DNA of 64,000 nt from Mangrovimonas aestuarii (GTDB lineage Bacteria; Bacteroidota; Bacteroidia; Flavobacteriales; Flavobacteriaceae), in the NCBI RefSeq assembly GCF_028767185.1, contig NZ_JARACK010000005.1, forward strand, positions 186,001-250,000, written 5' to 3'. This document shows, in pieces, positions 56,353 through 64,000 of this stretch; the stretch's first letter is position 1, and each line of letters starts with the position of its first letter. The translations under genes and the position numbers were made by a program. The notes under the pieces were generated by a model that saw nothing but the letters and a program-made list of their open reading frames with translations, searched no databases and was not told the DNA's origin.

Positions 56353-56841
56353 ATGGCAAAACATTTTAAAGCCCAGGTGAACAACACCTACGACTTTAGC
56401 CTAACAGACGTCGATATGCAACATATGGACGTCCAACATACCGAAGGTTCTGAATTCCATATCCTTGAAAACCACACTGCCTATAAAGCAAAACTCATCG
56501 ATTCGAATATTCTTGATAAGAGTTACAAAATCAGTGTAAACAATAATGTATATGAAGTACAATTAGCTGATGAATTGGATATGCTAATTAAGGAAATGGG
56601 CTTCTCAATTGGTGCGGCAAAAACCGTTACGGATATCAAAGCTCCTATGCCTGGACTTATTTTGGATATCTCGGTTTCGGCTGGTCAGGAAGTTTCAGAA
56701 AATGATCCATTACTTATTTTAGAAGCTATGAAAATGGAAAATAGCATTGTATCTCCTAGAGCTGGTGTTATTAAATCCATTACGGTGTCCCAAGGTGAAG
56801 CGGTGGACAAAAACCAATTATTAATAGAATTTGAACAATAA
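56353..56841 (+). CDS. Biotin carboxyl carrier subunit of acyl-CoA carboxylase
   Basis: The 162-residue protein has a C-terminal biotinyl domain (about 90-162) with the biotin-attachment motif EAMKMEN (Lys127) and a preceding PMPGLILDISV. The first 85 residues form an N-terminal domain of beta strands, as in the propionyl/methylcrotonyl-type carriers rather than the Ala/Pro-rich linker of AccB. It is followed by the biotin carboxylase (79-base gap) and carboxyltransferase (56-base gap) genes, giving a complete three-subunit enzyme in one operon. Confidence 0.92.
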   Translation: MAKHFKAQVNNTYDFSLTDVDMQHMDVQHTEGSEFHILENHTAYKAKLIDSNILDKSYKISVNNNVYEVQLADELDMLIKEMGFSIGAAKTVTDIKAPMPGLILDISVSAGQEVSENDPLLILEAMKMENSIVSPRAGVIKSITVSQGEAVDKNQLLIEFEQ

Positions 56842-56920
56842 AACTAGCTTCAGAGATAACATACTTTGAAGTTCAAAATATAGATTCCCTCATTCAAGGG
56901 AATGAAAAAGCACTTTTTCA

Positions 56921-58366
56921 ATGAAAAAAATATTGATAGCCAACAGAGGTGAGATTGCCATCCGTGTGATGCAAACCGCAAAGAAAATGGGCATTAAAAC
57001 CGTTGCCGTATATTCCTCTGTCGACAGAAATGCACCTCACGTTACTTTTGCAGACGAAGCCGTTTGTATTGGTGAGGCACCAAGTAACCAATCCTACCTT
57101 TTGGGAGATAAAATTATTGAAGTTGCCAAAGAATTAAATGTCGATGGTATTCACCCAGGATACGGATTCCTCAGTGAAAATGCACAGTTTGCTGAAACGG
57201 TAGAACAAAATAACATCACTTTTATAGGTCCTAAACCTCACGCTATAAAAATTATGGGTAGTAAATTAGCAGCTAAAGACGCTGTTAAGGATTACGATAT
57301 TCCTATGGTTCCAGGTATTGACGAAGCCATCACTGATGTTGAAAAAGCAAAGAGCATCGCCAAGGAAATAGGGTTCCCTATTTTGATTAAAGCTTCTGCC
57401 GGTGGAGGAGGAAAAGGAATGCGTGTGGTTGAAAACGAAGCTGAGTTCGAATCGCAAATGCAACGCGCTATTAGTGAAGCAACCTCAGCTTTTGGGGATG
57501 GTTCTGTATTTATAGAAAAATACATTGGCTCACCAAGACACATTGAAATTCAGGTGATGGCCGATACCCATGGTAACATCATCCACTTATTTGAACGTGA
57601 GTGTAGTATTCAGCGTCGTCACCAAAAGGTTGTGGAAGAGGCTCCTTCGGCTGTATTAACCCCAGAGCTTAGAGAGCGTATGGGTCAGGCTGCTGTAAAA
57701 GTAGCCAGAGCTTGTGATTATGTGGGAGCTGGAACAGTGGAATTCCTATTGGACGAAAACCATAATTTCTACTTCTTGGAAATGAACACCCGTCTACAGG
57801 TTGAACACCCAGTAACAGAGTGCATAACAGGAATGGACTTAGTTGAACTTCAAATTCGTGTAGCTCGTGGAGAAACCCTTCCCGTAGCACAAGAAGACCT
57901 TAGCATACAAGGGCATGCTATGGAACTACGTGTTTATGCTGAAGATCCATTAAATGACTTTTTACCGAGTGTGGGAACATTAAATACCTACCAACTACCG
58001 AAAGGTGAAGGTATTCGAGTGGACAACGGATACCGTGAAGGCATGGTAGTGCCTATTTACTACGATCCTATGCTTTCTAAATTGATTACATACGGAAAAA
58101 CCCGTGAAGAAGCTATTGCATTAATGCGTCAAGCTATCGTCAACTACAAAGTTGTTGGTATTGAAACAACACTTCCTTTCGGAGAGTTTGTTATGCAACA
58201 CGATGCCTTCTGCTCTGGTAATTTCGACACCCATTTCGTGAAGCGTTATTACACGCCAGAAATGATTAAGGACAATCAGGAAAAAGAAGCTAAAGTTGCG
58301 GCCATGTTGGCACTGAAACAATATCTAAAAGACCAACAAACCCTTCGTGTTCCCAACACACAATAA
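56921..58366 (+). CDS. accC: Biotin carboxylase subunit of acyl-CoA carboxylase
   Basis: The 481-residue ATP-grasp enzyme carboxylates the biotin on the carrier protein using ATP and bicarbonate. Features are the N-terminal MKKILIANRGEIAIR, the Gly-rich ATP loop GGGGKGM (161-167), the ECSIQRRHQKVVEEAPS segment, and the active-site EMNTRLQVEHPVTE. It is a single-subunit type without a biotin domain of its own. The C-terminal 30 residues are charged and variable. The accC label reflects the domain; the operon context suggests an acyl-CoA enzyme and not necessarily the fatty-acid ACC. Confidence 0.93.
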   Translation: MKKILIANRGEIAIRVMQTAKKMGIKTVAVYSSVDRNAPHVTFADEAVCIGEAPSNQSYLLGDKIIEVAKELNVDGIHPGYGFLSENAQFAETVEQNNITFIGPKPHAIKIMGSKLAAKDAVKDYDIPMVPGIDEAITDVEKAKSIAKEIGFPILIKASAGGGGKGMRVVENEAEFESQMQRAISEATSAFGDGSVFIEKYIGSPRHIEIQVMADTHGNIIHLFERECSIQRRHQKVVEEAPSAVLTPELRERMGQAAVKVARACDYVGAGTVEFLLDENHNFYFLEMNTRLQVEHPVTECITGMDLVELQIRVARGETLPVAQEDLSIQGHAMELRVYAEDPLNDFLPSVGTLNTYQLPKGEGIRVDNGYREGMVVPIYYDPMLSKLITYGKTREEAIALMRQAIVNYKVVGIETTLPFGEFVMQHDAFCSGNFDTHFVKRYYTPEMIKDNQEKEAKVAAMLALKQYLKDQQTLRVPNTQ

Positions 58367-58422
58367 TTGTATTAAGTACACGAACCTAAACATAAATAGA
58401 TTTAAAAAGTAGTAAACATACT

Positions 58423-59964
58423 ATGGACTCTAAAATAAAATCTCTAGAAGATAAATTAAGCCAAGCCTACCTTGGTGGCGGACAGGATAGGATTGATAAA
58501 CAACACGCCAAAAAGAAGCTTACCGCTCGTGAGCGTGTACTCTACTTATTGGACGAAGGTTCTTTTGAAGAAGTAGGTGCGTTGGTAACACACCGTACTA
58601 AAGACTTTGGTATGGAAGATCAAAAGTTTTATGGTGATGGGGTAATTACAGGTTACGGTACCATTCACGGTCGCTTGGTATATGTTTTTGCTCAGGATTT
58701 CACTGTTTTTGGTGGATCACTTTCTGAAACCCATGCTGAGAAAATCTGTAAGATCATGGACTTGGCTGTTAAGGTTGGAGCACCTGTTATTGGATTGAAC
58801 GACTCTGGAGGAGCTCGTATTCAGGAAGGTGTTCGCTCGCTTGGTGGTTATGCCGATATATTTTATAGAAATGTACAGGCTTCTGGGGTAATCCCACAGA
58901 TTTCGGCCATTATGGGGCCTTGCGCCGGTGGCGCGGTATACTCCCCTGCTATGACCGATTTCACCATTATGGTTGAAGATTCAAGTTATATGTTCGTAAC
59001 AGGTCCTAACGTAGTGAAGACTGTAACCAACGAGGAAGTAACTTCGGAAGAACTTGGAGGTGCTAGTACACACGCGAGTAAATCGGGGGTAGCTCACGTT
59101 ACCTCTGCCAACGATGTGGAGTGTTTAGAGAGCATTAAAAACCTATTGAGCTATCTGCCACAGAGCAATAAGGAAACACCAGAGTTATTACCTTACGAAC
59201 TTGGAGATGAAGTACGTGAGTCTTTAAACAGTATTGTACCGGATAACCCGAACAAACCTTATGATATGCATGAGGTTATTAACGGAATAATAGATACCGA
59301 ATCCTTTTATGAAGTGCATAAGGATTATGCAGAAAACATGATTGTTGGATTTGCAAGAATCGGCGGAAGAAGCGTTGGTATTATCGCCAACCAACCAATG
59401 GTACTGGCAGGTGTATTGGATGTAAACAGCTCTAAGAAAGCTGCACGTTTTACCAGATTCTGCGATTGTTTTAATATTCCTTTATTGGTTTTGGTTGATG
59501 TACCTGGTTTCCTTCCTGGTACCGATCAGGAGTGGAACGGTATTATTGTTCACGGTGCTAAATTGCTTTATGCATTAAGTGAAGCTACTGTACCAAGAGT
59601 AACGGTTATTACCAGAAAGGCATACGGTGGGGCTTACGACGTAATGAACTCTAAGCATATTGGTGCCGATATGAACTTTGCTTGGCCAACAGCCGAAATT
59701 GCAGTAATGGGAGCTAAAGGTGCTGCTGAGATTATCTTTAAAAAGGAAATTAAAGCTGCTGACGATAAAGAAGCCAAGTGGAAAGAAAAAGAAGCCGAAT
59801 ACGCCGAACTTTTTGCGAACCCATACAGTGCTGCTGAACGCGGTTTTGTAGACGAGGTTATCCTACCACACGATACAAGACGAAAACTCATCAAAGCCTT
59901 TGCTATGCTAAAAGATAAAACCGAGTTAAGACCACAGCGTAAACACGGAAATATTCCGTTGTAA
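58423..59964 (+). CDS. Acyl-CoA carboxylase carboxyltransferase (PccB-like) subunit
   Basis: The 513-residue protein contains both crotonase-like halves of the carboxyltransferase in one chain. The N-terminal half has [20 protein letters not shown] and [16 protein letters not shown], which hold oxyanion-hole Gly residues; the C-terminal half has [17 protein letters not shown] and [18 protein letters not shown]. The length and signatures are those of propionyl-CoA/acetyl-CoA carboxylase beta. It transfers carboxyl from biotin to an acyl-CoA, most likely propionyl-CoA (inference). A strong terminator follows. Confidence 0.93.
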   Translation: MDSKIKSLEDKLSQAYLGGGQDRIDKQHAKKKLTARERVLYLLDEGSFEEVGALVTHRTKDFGMEDQKFYGDGVITGYGTIHGRLVYVFAQDFTVFGGSLSETHAEKICKIMDLAVKVGAPVIGLNDSGGARIQEGVRSLGGYADIFYRNVQASGVIPQISAIMGPCAGGAVYSPAMTDFTIMVEDSSYMFVTGPNVVKTVTNEEVTSEELGGASTHASKSGVAHVTSANDVECLESIKNLLSYLPQSNKETPELLPYELGDEVRESLNSIVPDNPNKPYDMHEVINGIIDTESFYEVHKDYAENMIVGFARIGGRSVGIIANQPMVLAGVLDVNSSKKAARFTRFCDCFNIPLLVLVDVPGFLPGTDQEWNGIIVHGAKLLYALSEATVPRVTVITRKAYGGAYDVMNSKHIGADMNFAWPTAEIAVMGAKGAAEIIFKKEIKAADDKEAKWKEKEAEYAELFANPYSAAERGFVDEVILPHDTRRKLIKAFAMLKDKTELRPQRKHGNIPL

Positions 59965-59985
59965 ATGCTAAGCAACCTAAAGATG

Positions 59986-60017
59986 AAAAAAGTCCAGATA
60001 GTTCTGGACTTTTTTTT
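59986..60017 (+). terminator. Terminator of the acyl-CoA carboxylase operon
   Basis: AGTCCAGA (59991-59998) and TCTGGACT (60003-60010) form a perfect stem with loop TAGT; A-run before and eight-T run after extend it. It lies 22 bases beyond the stop codon. Confidence 0.9.
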
Positions 60018-60300
60018 GTTTTTGAGGGCATCAACGATATCCCTACTTAATGATAAATGTATGGAATAGTCAAAAATGACATGATAAGCTGTATTGATAT
60101 TTATCATCTAAAAAGTAAAACTCTAAATTGTAAATATCGATAAAACCTACAGATAAGCTAATAAAAACATTACACTCTTAGGATTTTGATTACTTTTAAA
60201 TATCTAATTTTATGTAAATAAAATTAAGGAAATTACCCTGCCAGATATTAGGGAAAGTTCATTGTATTATTAATGTGTATCGCTGTAAAATTTCACTCTT
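60018..60300. other. Spacer after the carboxylase terminator
   Basis: Between the terminator and the lipoprotein-like gene there is no coding frame or clear repeat. It is AT-rich and presumably contains the promoter of the following gene, but no convincing TAnnTTTG match was noted close to the start. Confidence 0.5.
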
Positions 60301-60891
60301 ATGAAATCAAAATCGACTAAAGATACCAAACTCCCAACCTTATTCTACTTATCAGCTCAAAAAAGGAAGTCCATTTCACTTTTTTTAGCCATTATCACAT
60401 TAAATTTTTCGCTATCATGTTCTTATTATACGGTTCGAGATGTCACTACAAGCAAAGAACAAATACCAGAACAGATTAAAAAGTTGAACGAACAGGATCA
60501 ATATGTCATAATTCATACAGAAGAGCAACTGTGGCATCTTGACAATATGGTGATTAGCGATAACAGCCAACTAATATCAGGAACTGTAAAATCTCTTGAT
60601 AGTGATCACATTTATAAACGCCAGCGGGATAAAAAAAGGGTTCATCGTTACAATAGGCAAAAAACCGAACCATTAAACGAAGTCCATTTGTATTTACAAT
60701 CACCCCCTACTTTTAAAATGGATAATCATATAGAAATCCCGGTAGAAAAAATTAACAGAGTTTCAGTTAACGACAAAAATTCTGGGCGATCGGTTGCCAA
60801 CGTTGCTCTTACAGCTGTTGGAGTAATTGCTATAGCCTTTATAATAATTGAAGCCTCTGACCCAGTTGACGGTAATCTATCTGGATTTTAA
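60301..60891 (+). CDS. Possible lipoprotein of unknown function
   Basis: The 196-residue protein has an unusual N-terminus: about 22 polar, basic residues before a hydrophobic stretch (SISLFLAIITLNFSLSC) ending at Cys41 or nearby. The segment before the Cys is not a canonical lipobox, so membrane anchoring is uncertain. The middle has a strongly basic patch (KRQRDKKRVHRYNRQK, about 101-116). A second hydrophobic segment (about 165-184, NVALTAVGVIAIAFIIIEA) could be another membrane helix. I do not recognise the family. It appears monocistronic. Confidence 0.65.
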   Translation: MKSKSTKDTKLPTLFYLSAQKRKSISLFLAIITLNFSLSCSYYTVRDVTTSKEQIPEQIKKLNEQDQYVIIHTEEQLWHLDNMVISDNSQLISGTVKSLDSDHIYKRQRDKKRVHRYNRQKTEPLNEVHLYLQSPPTFKMDNHIEIPVEKINRVSVNDKNSGRSVANVALTAVGVIAIAFIIIEASDPVDGNLSGF

Positions 60892-61066
60892 AATATAACG
60901 AGTACTGTTTTAACTTGAGAGATTTATACAAGCTAAACCAATCACTTTTTAAAACGTATGTACGGAACCTGTATAGCTACTTATATGGATACTTAATGGT
61001 TAGTGTATGGATTTTTAAAATGATTTAAAGCGATAAAGACAAGAAACTGAAACCTTAGCGCACAAA

Positions 61067-61096
61067 AAAAGCAGATTCTATTTAGAATCTGCTTTT
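61067..61096 (-). terminator. Terminator of the tRNA-His gene
   Basis: Read on the minus strand, GCAGATTCTA (complement of 61083-61092) pairs perfectly with TAGAATCTGC (complement of 61071-61080) around a 2-base loop, with an A-run before and T-run after. It begins a few bases after the 3' end of the tRNA. Confidence 0.85.
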
Positions 61097-61102
61097 ATTT
61101 TG

Positions 61103-61176
61103 GGTGGAAGACCGGGTTCGAACCGGCGACCTCTGGAACCACAATCCAGCGCTCTAACCAACTGAGCTACAACCAC
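61103..61176 (-). tRNA. tRNA-His (anticodon GTG)
   Basis: The minus-strand sequence folds into a cloverleaf: acceptor GTGGTTG with CTTCCAC, D arm GCTC/GAGC, anticodon stem CTGGA/TCCAG around the loop TTGTGGT with anticodon GTG, and T arm GCCGG/CCGGT with loop TTCGAAC. A G precedes position 1 (base 61177) and the discriminator is C, both expected for tRNA-His. The genomic 3' end is CCCA, so the final CCA is not fully encoded. Positions 5-68 and 6-67 of the acceptor would be U-U pairs. Confidence 0.9.
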
Positions 61177-61242
61177 CATTTTGCGTTTGCGTGTGCAAAT
61201 GTAAATGAATTAATTTTTATCGCAAAACCTTTTTGAAAAATT

Positions 61243-61965
61243 TTACTTCAAATCGCTTAATTTTTCAACAGCCACGTACCTTTCAACCGTAAATCCCTCA
61301 CCATATTCGGCGCCAATTAGGCGTCCTAAATCCCTAGCCCTGTAGATGATACTATCGGTAAAGTTCTTACTTGAAATAGGTGTTTCCGGCTCTTCACTTT
61401 TTGGGTCAAAAAATTGCGTTTTATAAGCTAAAACCGCTTCCATCTTCTTTTCCATATACCCAGAAACGTCTACAACCACATCTGGTTCTATATTTTTCCA
61501 CTGAATATAGTGATAAACATGCTTGGGTCTCCAAGGGTCTTGCCAACCATCGGTATCCTCACATTTGGTATCTATTTTCATCAACCCGCTTAAAAAACAA
61601 GCATCGCTAACCAGCTTACTGCCCTTGGCATGATCAATATGTCTATCGTCAATCGCATTGCACAATACCATATCGGGTTTGTACTTACGAATCATCTTTA
61701 TCAATTCCATTTGGTGCTCACGGTCGTTAACGAAAAACCCATCAGCAAACTCCATATTGGTACGCATTGTAACTCCTAAAATCTTGGCAGCTTCTTCCGA
61801 TTCAACATCACGGGTTTCAGCAGTACCACGAGTTCCCAATTCACCTCGTGTTAAATCGATAATCCCTACTTTCTTTCCATTGGCAATTTCTTTGGCTAAT
61901 GTAGCAGCACATCCTAATTCAACATCGTCTGGGTGTGCACCAATGGCAAGTATATCTAGTTTCAT
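61243..61965 (-). CDS. bshB1: Bacillithiol biosynthesis deacetylase BshB1
   Basis: The 240-residue zinc-dependent LmbE-family deacetylase removes the acetyl group from GlcNAc-malate during bacillithiol synthesis. The metal-site motif AHPDDVELG is near the start (His11, Asp13, Asp14), and the third ligand His112 is in DDRHIDHAKGS. The length and the LTRGELGTRG segment fit BshB1 rather than other LmbE proteins. It follows a trans-sulfuration enzyme by 62 bases and precedes the tRNA-His gene on the same strand. The pairing links sulfur-amino-acid chemistry with low-molecular-weight thiol production. Confidence 0.93.
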   Translation of the reverse strand: MKLDILAIGAHPDDVELGCAATLAKEIANGKKVGIIDLTRGELGTRGTAETRDVESEEAAKILGVTMRTNMEFADGFFVNDREHQMELIKMIRKYKPDMVLCNAIDDRHIDHAKGSKLVSDACFLSGLMKIDTKCEDTDGWQDPWRPKHVYHYIQWKNIEPDVVVDVSGYMEKKMEAVLAYKTQFFDPKSEEPETPISSKNFTDSIIYRARDLGRLIGAEYGEGFTVERYVAVEKLSDLK

Positions 61966-62027
61966 AGTATTATATGTTGATTATAAATTTCCCTTTTTGG
62001 TTAAGGACTGTATAACAATATTACAAC

Positions 62028-63179
62028 TTATTTTATTTGTAGCAGTGCTTGCTCAATATCTGTCATTAAATCAGTTTTCGATTCTATACCTACAGAAAAT
62101 CGTATCAACTGATCTGTCACACCAATAGCTTGTCGTTCTGAAGCAGTTAATAAGGCATGAGACGTTTGTGACGGTAATAGCATAGTACTTTCTACTCCCG
62201 CCAAACTCATAGCTGGTTTAATCAGTTTTAAGGACTTTAAAAACAATTCTGCATTCAAGCCATCTACCAATTCAAAGGAAAGCATACCTCCAAAGCCTTT
62301 CAATTGTGCTTTGGCTAGATTATACTGTGGATGTGACTTTAACCCCGGATAATAAACAGCTTTAACATCATCATGCTCATAAAGGTACTTGGCAAGCTTC
62401 TTGGCATTTCGGTTTTGAGCTTTAACCCTTAATCCCATAGTTTTCATACTGCGTTCCAAAAGCCAAACTGTAAAGTCGTTTAAATTACCTCCCAAATCCT
62501 TGGCCACATGCCAAATGGCATTGATATGTTCTTGACTAGCAGCAACGGCTCCAGCCTGTATATCACTATGGCCTCCCATATATTTGGTTGCTGAATGGAT
62601 AACAATATCTATTCCAAAATCCAATGGGTTTTGGTTTATAGGCGTCGCAAAAGTGTTGTCTATAGTTGTAATTACCCCTTTATCCTTTCCTAATGCCGCT
62701 ACTGCAGCAATGTCAGTAATAGTCATCAAAGGGTTTGAAGGGGTTTCAATGTGGATTAATTTCGTATTTGGTTTGATGACTTGCTCAAAACTATCAATAT
62801 CACTATTTTGGGTAAAGGTAAATTCTATACCGTAATTGCTTAAAGTCTCCTTAACAAAATGATGGGTACCGCCATACAAAGGCTGCTGAACAACAACATG
62901 GTCTCCCGCTTTTAAAAAGGTTAAAAACGTACTGCTCACCGCTGCCATCCCAGAACTGAACAACATTGCTGCTTCGGCCTGTTCAAGCATAGCTATCTTT
63001 TTAGCCAAATGTGACTGATTAGGGGTATTAAATGCTCTTGGATACCTCATAATATCGGTATCCTGAAAAGCATAAACAGTTGACATATAAATAGGCGATA
63101 CGGCTCCTTTAAACTGTTCGTCGGTTACTCCCCCAACATGGGTGCAAATAGTATTGAGTCCTAGTTTTTTGTTTGTCAT
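62028..63179 (-). CDS. PLP-dependent trans-sulfuration enzyme (cystathionine gamma-synthase/lyase family)
   Basis: The 383-residue enzyme belongs to the Cys/Met-metabolism PLP family. The PLP Lys is Lys199 in HSATKYMGGHSD, the pyridine-binding Asp is Asp174 in IDNTFATP, and the substrate-side Tyr-x-Arg is in IMRYPR (about 44-49). Whether it is a cystathionine synthase, gamma-lyase or methionine gamma-lyase cannot be told from these motifs; a lyase would supply cysteine for bacillithiol. The BshB1 gene follows 62 bases later and the MATE gene lies 26 bases upstream, so all three may be one transcript. Confidence 0.9.
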   Translation of the reverse strand: MTNKKLGLNTICTHVGGVTDEQFKGAVSPIYMSTVYAFQDTDIMRYPRAFNTPNQSHLAKKIAMLEQAEAAMLFSSGMAAVSSTFLTFLKAGDHVVVQQPLYGGTHHFVKETLSNYGIEFTFTQNSDIDSFEQVIKPNTKLIHIETPSNPLMTITDIAAVAALGKDKGVITTIDNTFATPINQNPLDFGIDIVIHSATKYMGGHSDIQAGAVAASQEHINAIWHVAKDLGGNLNDFTVWLLERSMKTMGLRVKAQNRNAKKLAKYLYEHDDVKAVYYPGLKSHPQYNLAKAQLKGFGGMLSFELVDGLNAELFLKSLKLIKPAMSLAGVESTMLLPSQTSHALLTASERQAIGVTDQLIRFSVGIESKTDLMTDIEQALLQIK

Positions 63180-63205
63180 TGTTCTTTATTTAAGTTGATT
63201 GCACA

Positions 63206-64000
63206 TTAAACAGTAATGGTTTTCCATTTACCTTTTCTAAACCAAATCATTCCCACAATAGCGATTGACACTTCTGCCAAGGTTATAGCCGAAAATACGC
63301 CTACAGGTCCTAAACTTAACCAAATAGCCAATACATAGGCTAAAGGCAACTGGAATAACCAAAAACAGAAAAAGTTGATATACGTTGGCGTTTTTGTATC
63401 TCCTGCCCCGTTGAACGATTGAATGATTACCATACCGTAGGCATAGAAAATATAACCAGCAGCAATAATCCTTAAACATAACGATCCGTATTTGATTACC
63501 TCTAGCTGGGCATTGAACATTTCGAGAATCTCAGTAGCAAAAATCAAATACACCAAAGAGACCAACCCCATAAAATAAGCGTTATACTTCCCTGTTTTCC
63601 AAACCGATTGTTCTGCCCTATCCGGTTGTTGAGCGCCAAGATTTTGACCAACCAAAGTGGCTGCGGCATTACTCATTCCCCAAGATGGCATCAGTGTAAA
63701 CATCATTACCCGAATGGCGATAGTATATCCAGCTAAAACCTCACTACCAAACTCCGACATGATTCGCATTAAAATCACCCAACTGGATGTTCCTATTAAA
63801 AACTGACCAATACCTCCCAACGAAACTTTTATCAAGTTCAACATTACATTGAAACGCAACACTAGGTCCCTTACCCGTATTTTTATAATTCCCCAACCAT
63901 AGAACAGTACAATCAACTGAAACACCACAGCAGTACCACGACCTATAGTTGTGGCAATAGCAGCGCCCTGTACCCCATAAGCTGGGACAGGCCCTAATCC
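63206..64000 (-). CDS. MATE family efflux transporter, 5' part missing
   Basis: The gene runs past the right window edge; 264 C-terminal residues are visible, with the frame open to base 64000. The segment GWGIIKIRVRDLVLRFN marks the loop between the two halves, and the later helices include GMSNAAATLVGQNLGAQQPDRA, typical of the MATE second half. About seven TM segments are visible. It exports cationic drugs or metabolites in exchange for Na+ or H+; the substrate is not readable. The trans-sulfuration gene begins 26 bases after its stop. Confidence 0.92.
   Translation of the reverse strand, partial: GLGPVPAYGVQGAAIATTIGRGTAVVFQLIVLFYGWGIIKIRVRDLVLRFNVMLNLIKVSLGGIGQFLIGTSSWVILMRIMSEFGSEVLAGYTIAIRVMMFTLMPSWGMSNAAATLVGQNLGAQQPDRAEQSVWKTGKYNAYFMGLVSLVYLIFATEILEMFNAQLEVIKYGSLCLRIIAAGYIFYAYGMVIIQSFNGAGDTKTPTYINFFCFWLFQLPLAYVLAIWLSLGPVGVFSAITLAEVSIAIVGMIWFRKGKWKTITV

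Noticed and set aside
59634-60107. 157-codon minus-strand frame overlapping the carboxyltransferase gene
   Set aside because: It runs antisense to a conserved enzyme and through its terminator hairpin; its protein is rich in Ser and Ala in a way that mirrors the sense codons.
61658-62128. 156-codon plus-strand frame over bshB1 and the end of the trans-sulfuration gene
   Set aside because: It is antisense to two well-supported conserved genes and shows no domain.

Overview
The window reads as a chromosomal segment of a marine-type member of the Flavobacteriaceae (Bacteroidota). This rests on low GC, TAnnTTTG promoter-like elements, start codons with weak Shine-Dalgarno context, a giant secreted protein with a type IX secretion (T9SS) C-terminal sorting domain, bacillithiol synthesis (BshB1), a Bacteroidota-type LptD, and DUF4294, DUF4136 and VF530 family proteins. 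No prophage, insertion sequence, plasmid gene or CRISPR array was seen. Forty-six protein genes (two cut by the window ends) and one tRNA-His are annotated.

Layout. 1-3.7 kb (minus): cell-envelope operon of N-acetylmuramoyl-L-alanine amidase, MlaD/MCE protein, membrane Fe-S oxidoreductase and a truncated HAD phosphatase. 3.9-11 kb (plus): LptD, RidA, a stand-alone CHAD protein, a small orphan, DUF302, PanB and an RluA pseudouridine synthase. 11-17.5 kb (minus): S9 peptidase, a secreted orphan, AraC regulator, VOC protein, a HAD-type lipoprotein, a probable outer-membrane gene remnant and a DUF4136 protein. 18-28.7 kb (plus): a 3544-residue T9SS adhesin-like protein built of three repeat families, a LamG domain and a sorting domain.

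28.8-42 kb: two complete tripartite RND efflux systems face each other, with a universal stress protein between them. The first is headed by a GbsR/MarR-type regulator and has a 20-bp near-palindrome next to its promoter-like element. The second has no adjacent regulator. 42-47 kb (plus): MFS transporter and methyltransferase overlapping by 4 bp, a HEPN-like orphan and a large RluA-family enzyme. 47-50 kb (minus): VF530, RhlE-like helicase and a THUMP rRNA methyltransferase, separated by repeat-rich spacers. 50-56 kb: methyltransferase-ZIP-DUF4268, TrhA and DUF4294, M42 peptidase, NUDIX and PrsW; a 127-bp palindromic element sits just before NUDIX. 56-60 kb: a three-gene biotin-dependent acyl-CoA carboxylase. 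60-64 kb: lipoprotein-like orphan, tRNA-His, and a MATE / trans-sulfuration enzyme / BshB1 gene string.

Most of the window is ordinary core genome. The parts that stand out are the giant modular T9SS protein, the regulator and palindrome of the first efflux operon, the HEPN-like orphan, the HAD-type lipoprotein with a decayed neighbour, and the interspersed palindromic repeats. I found no convincing wholly new multi-gene system.
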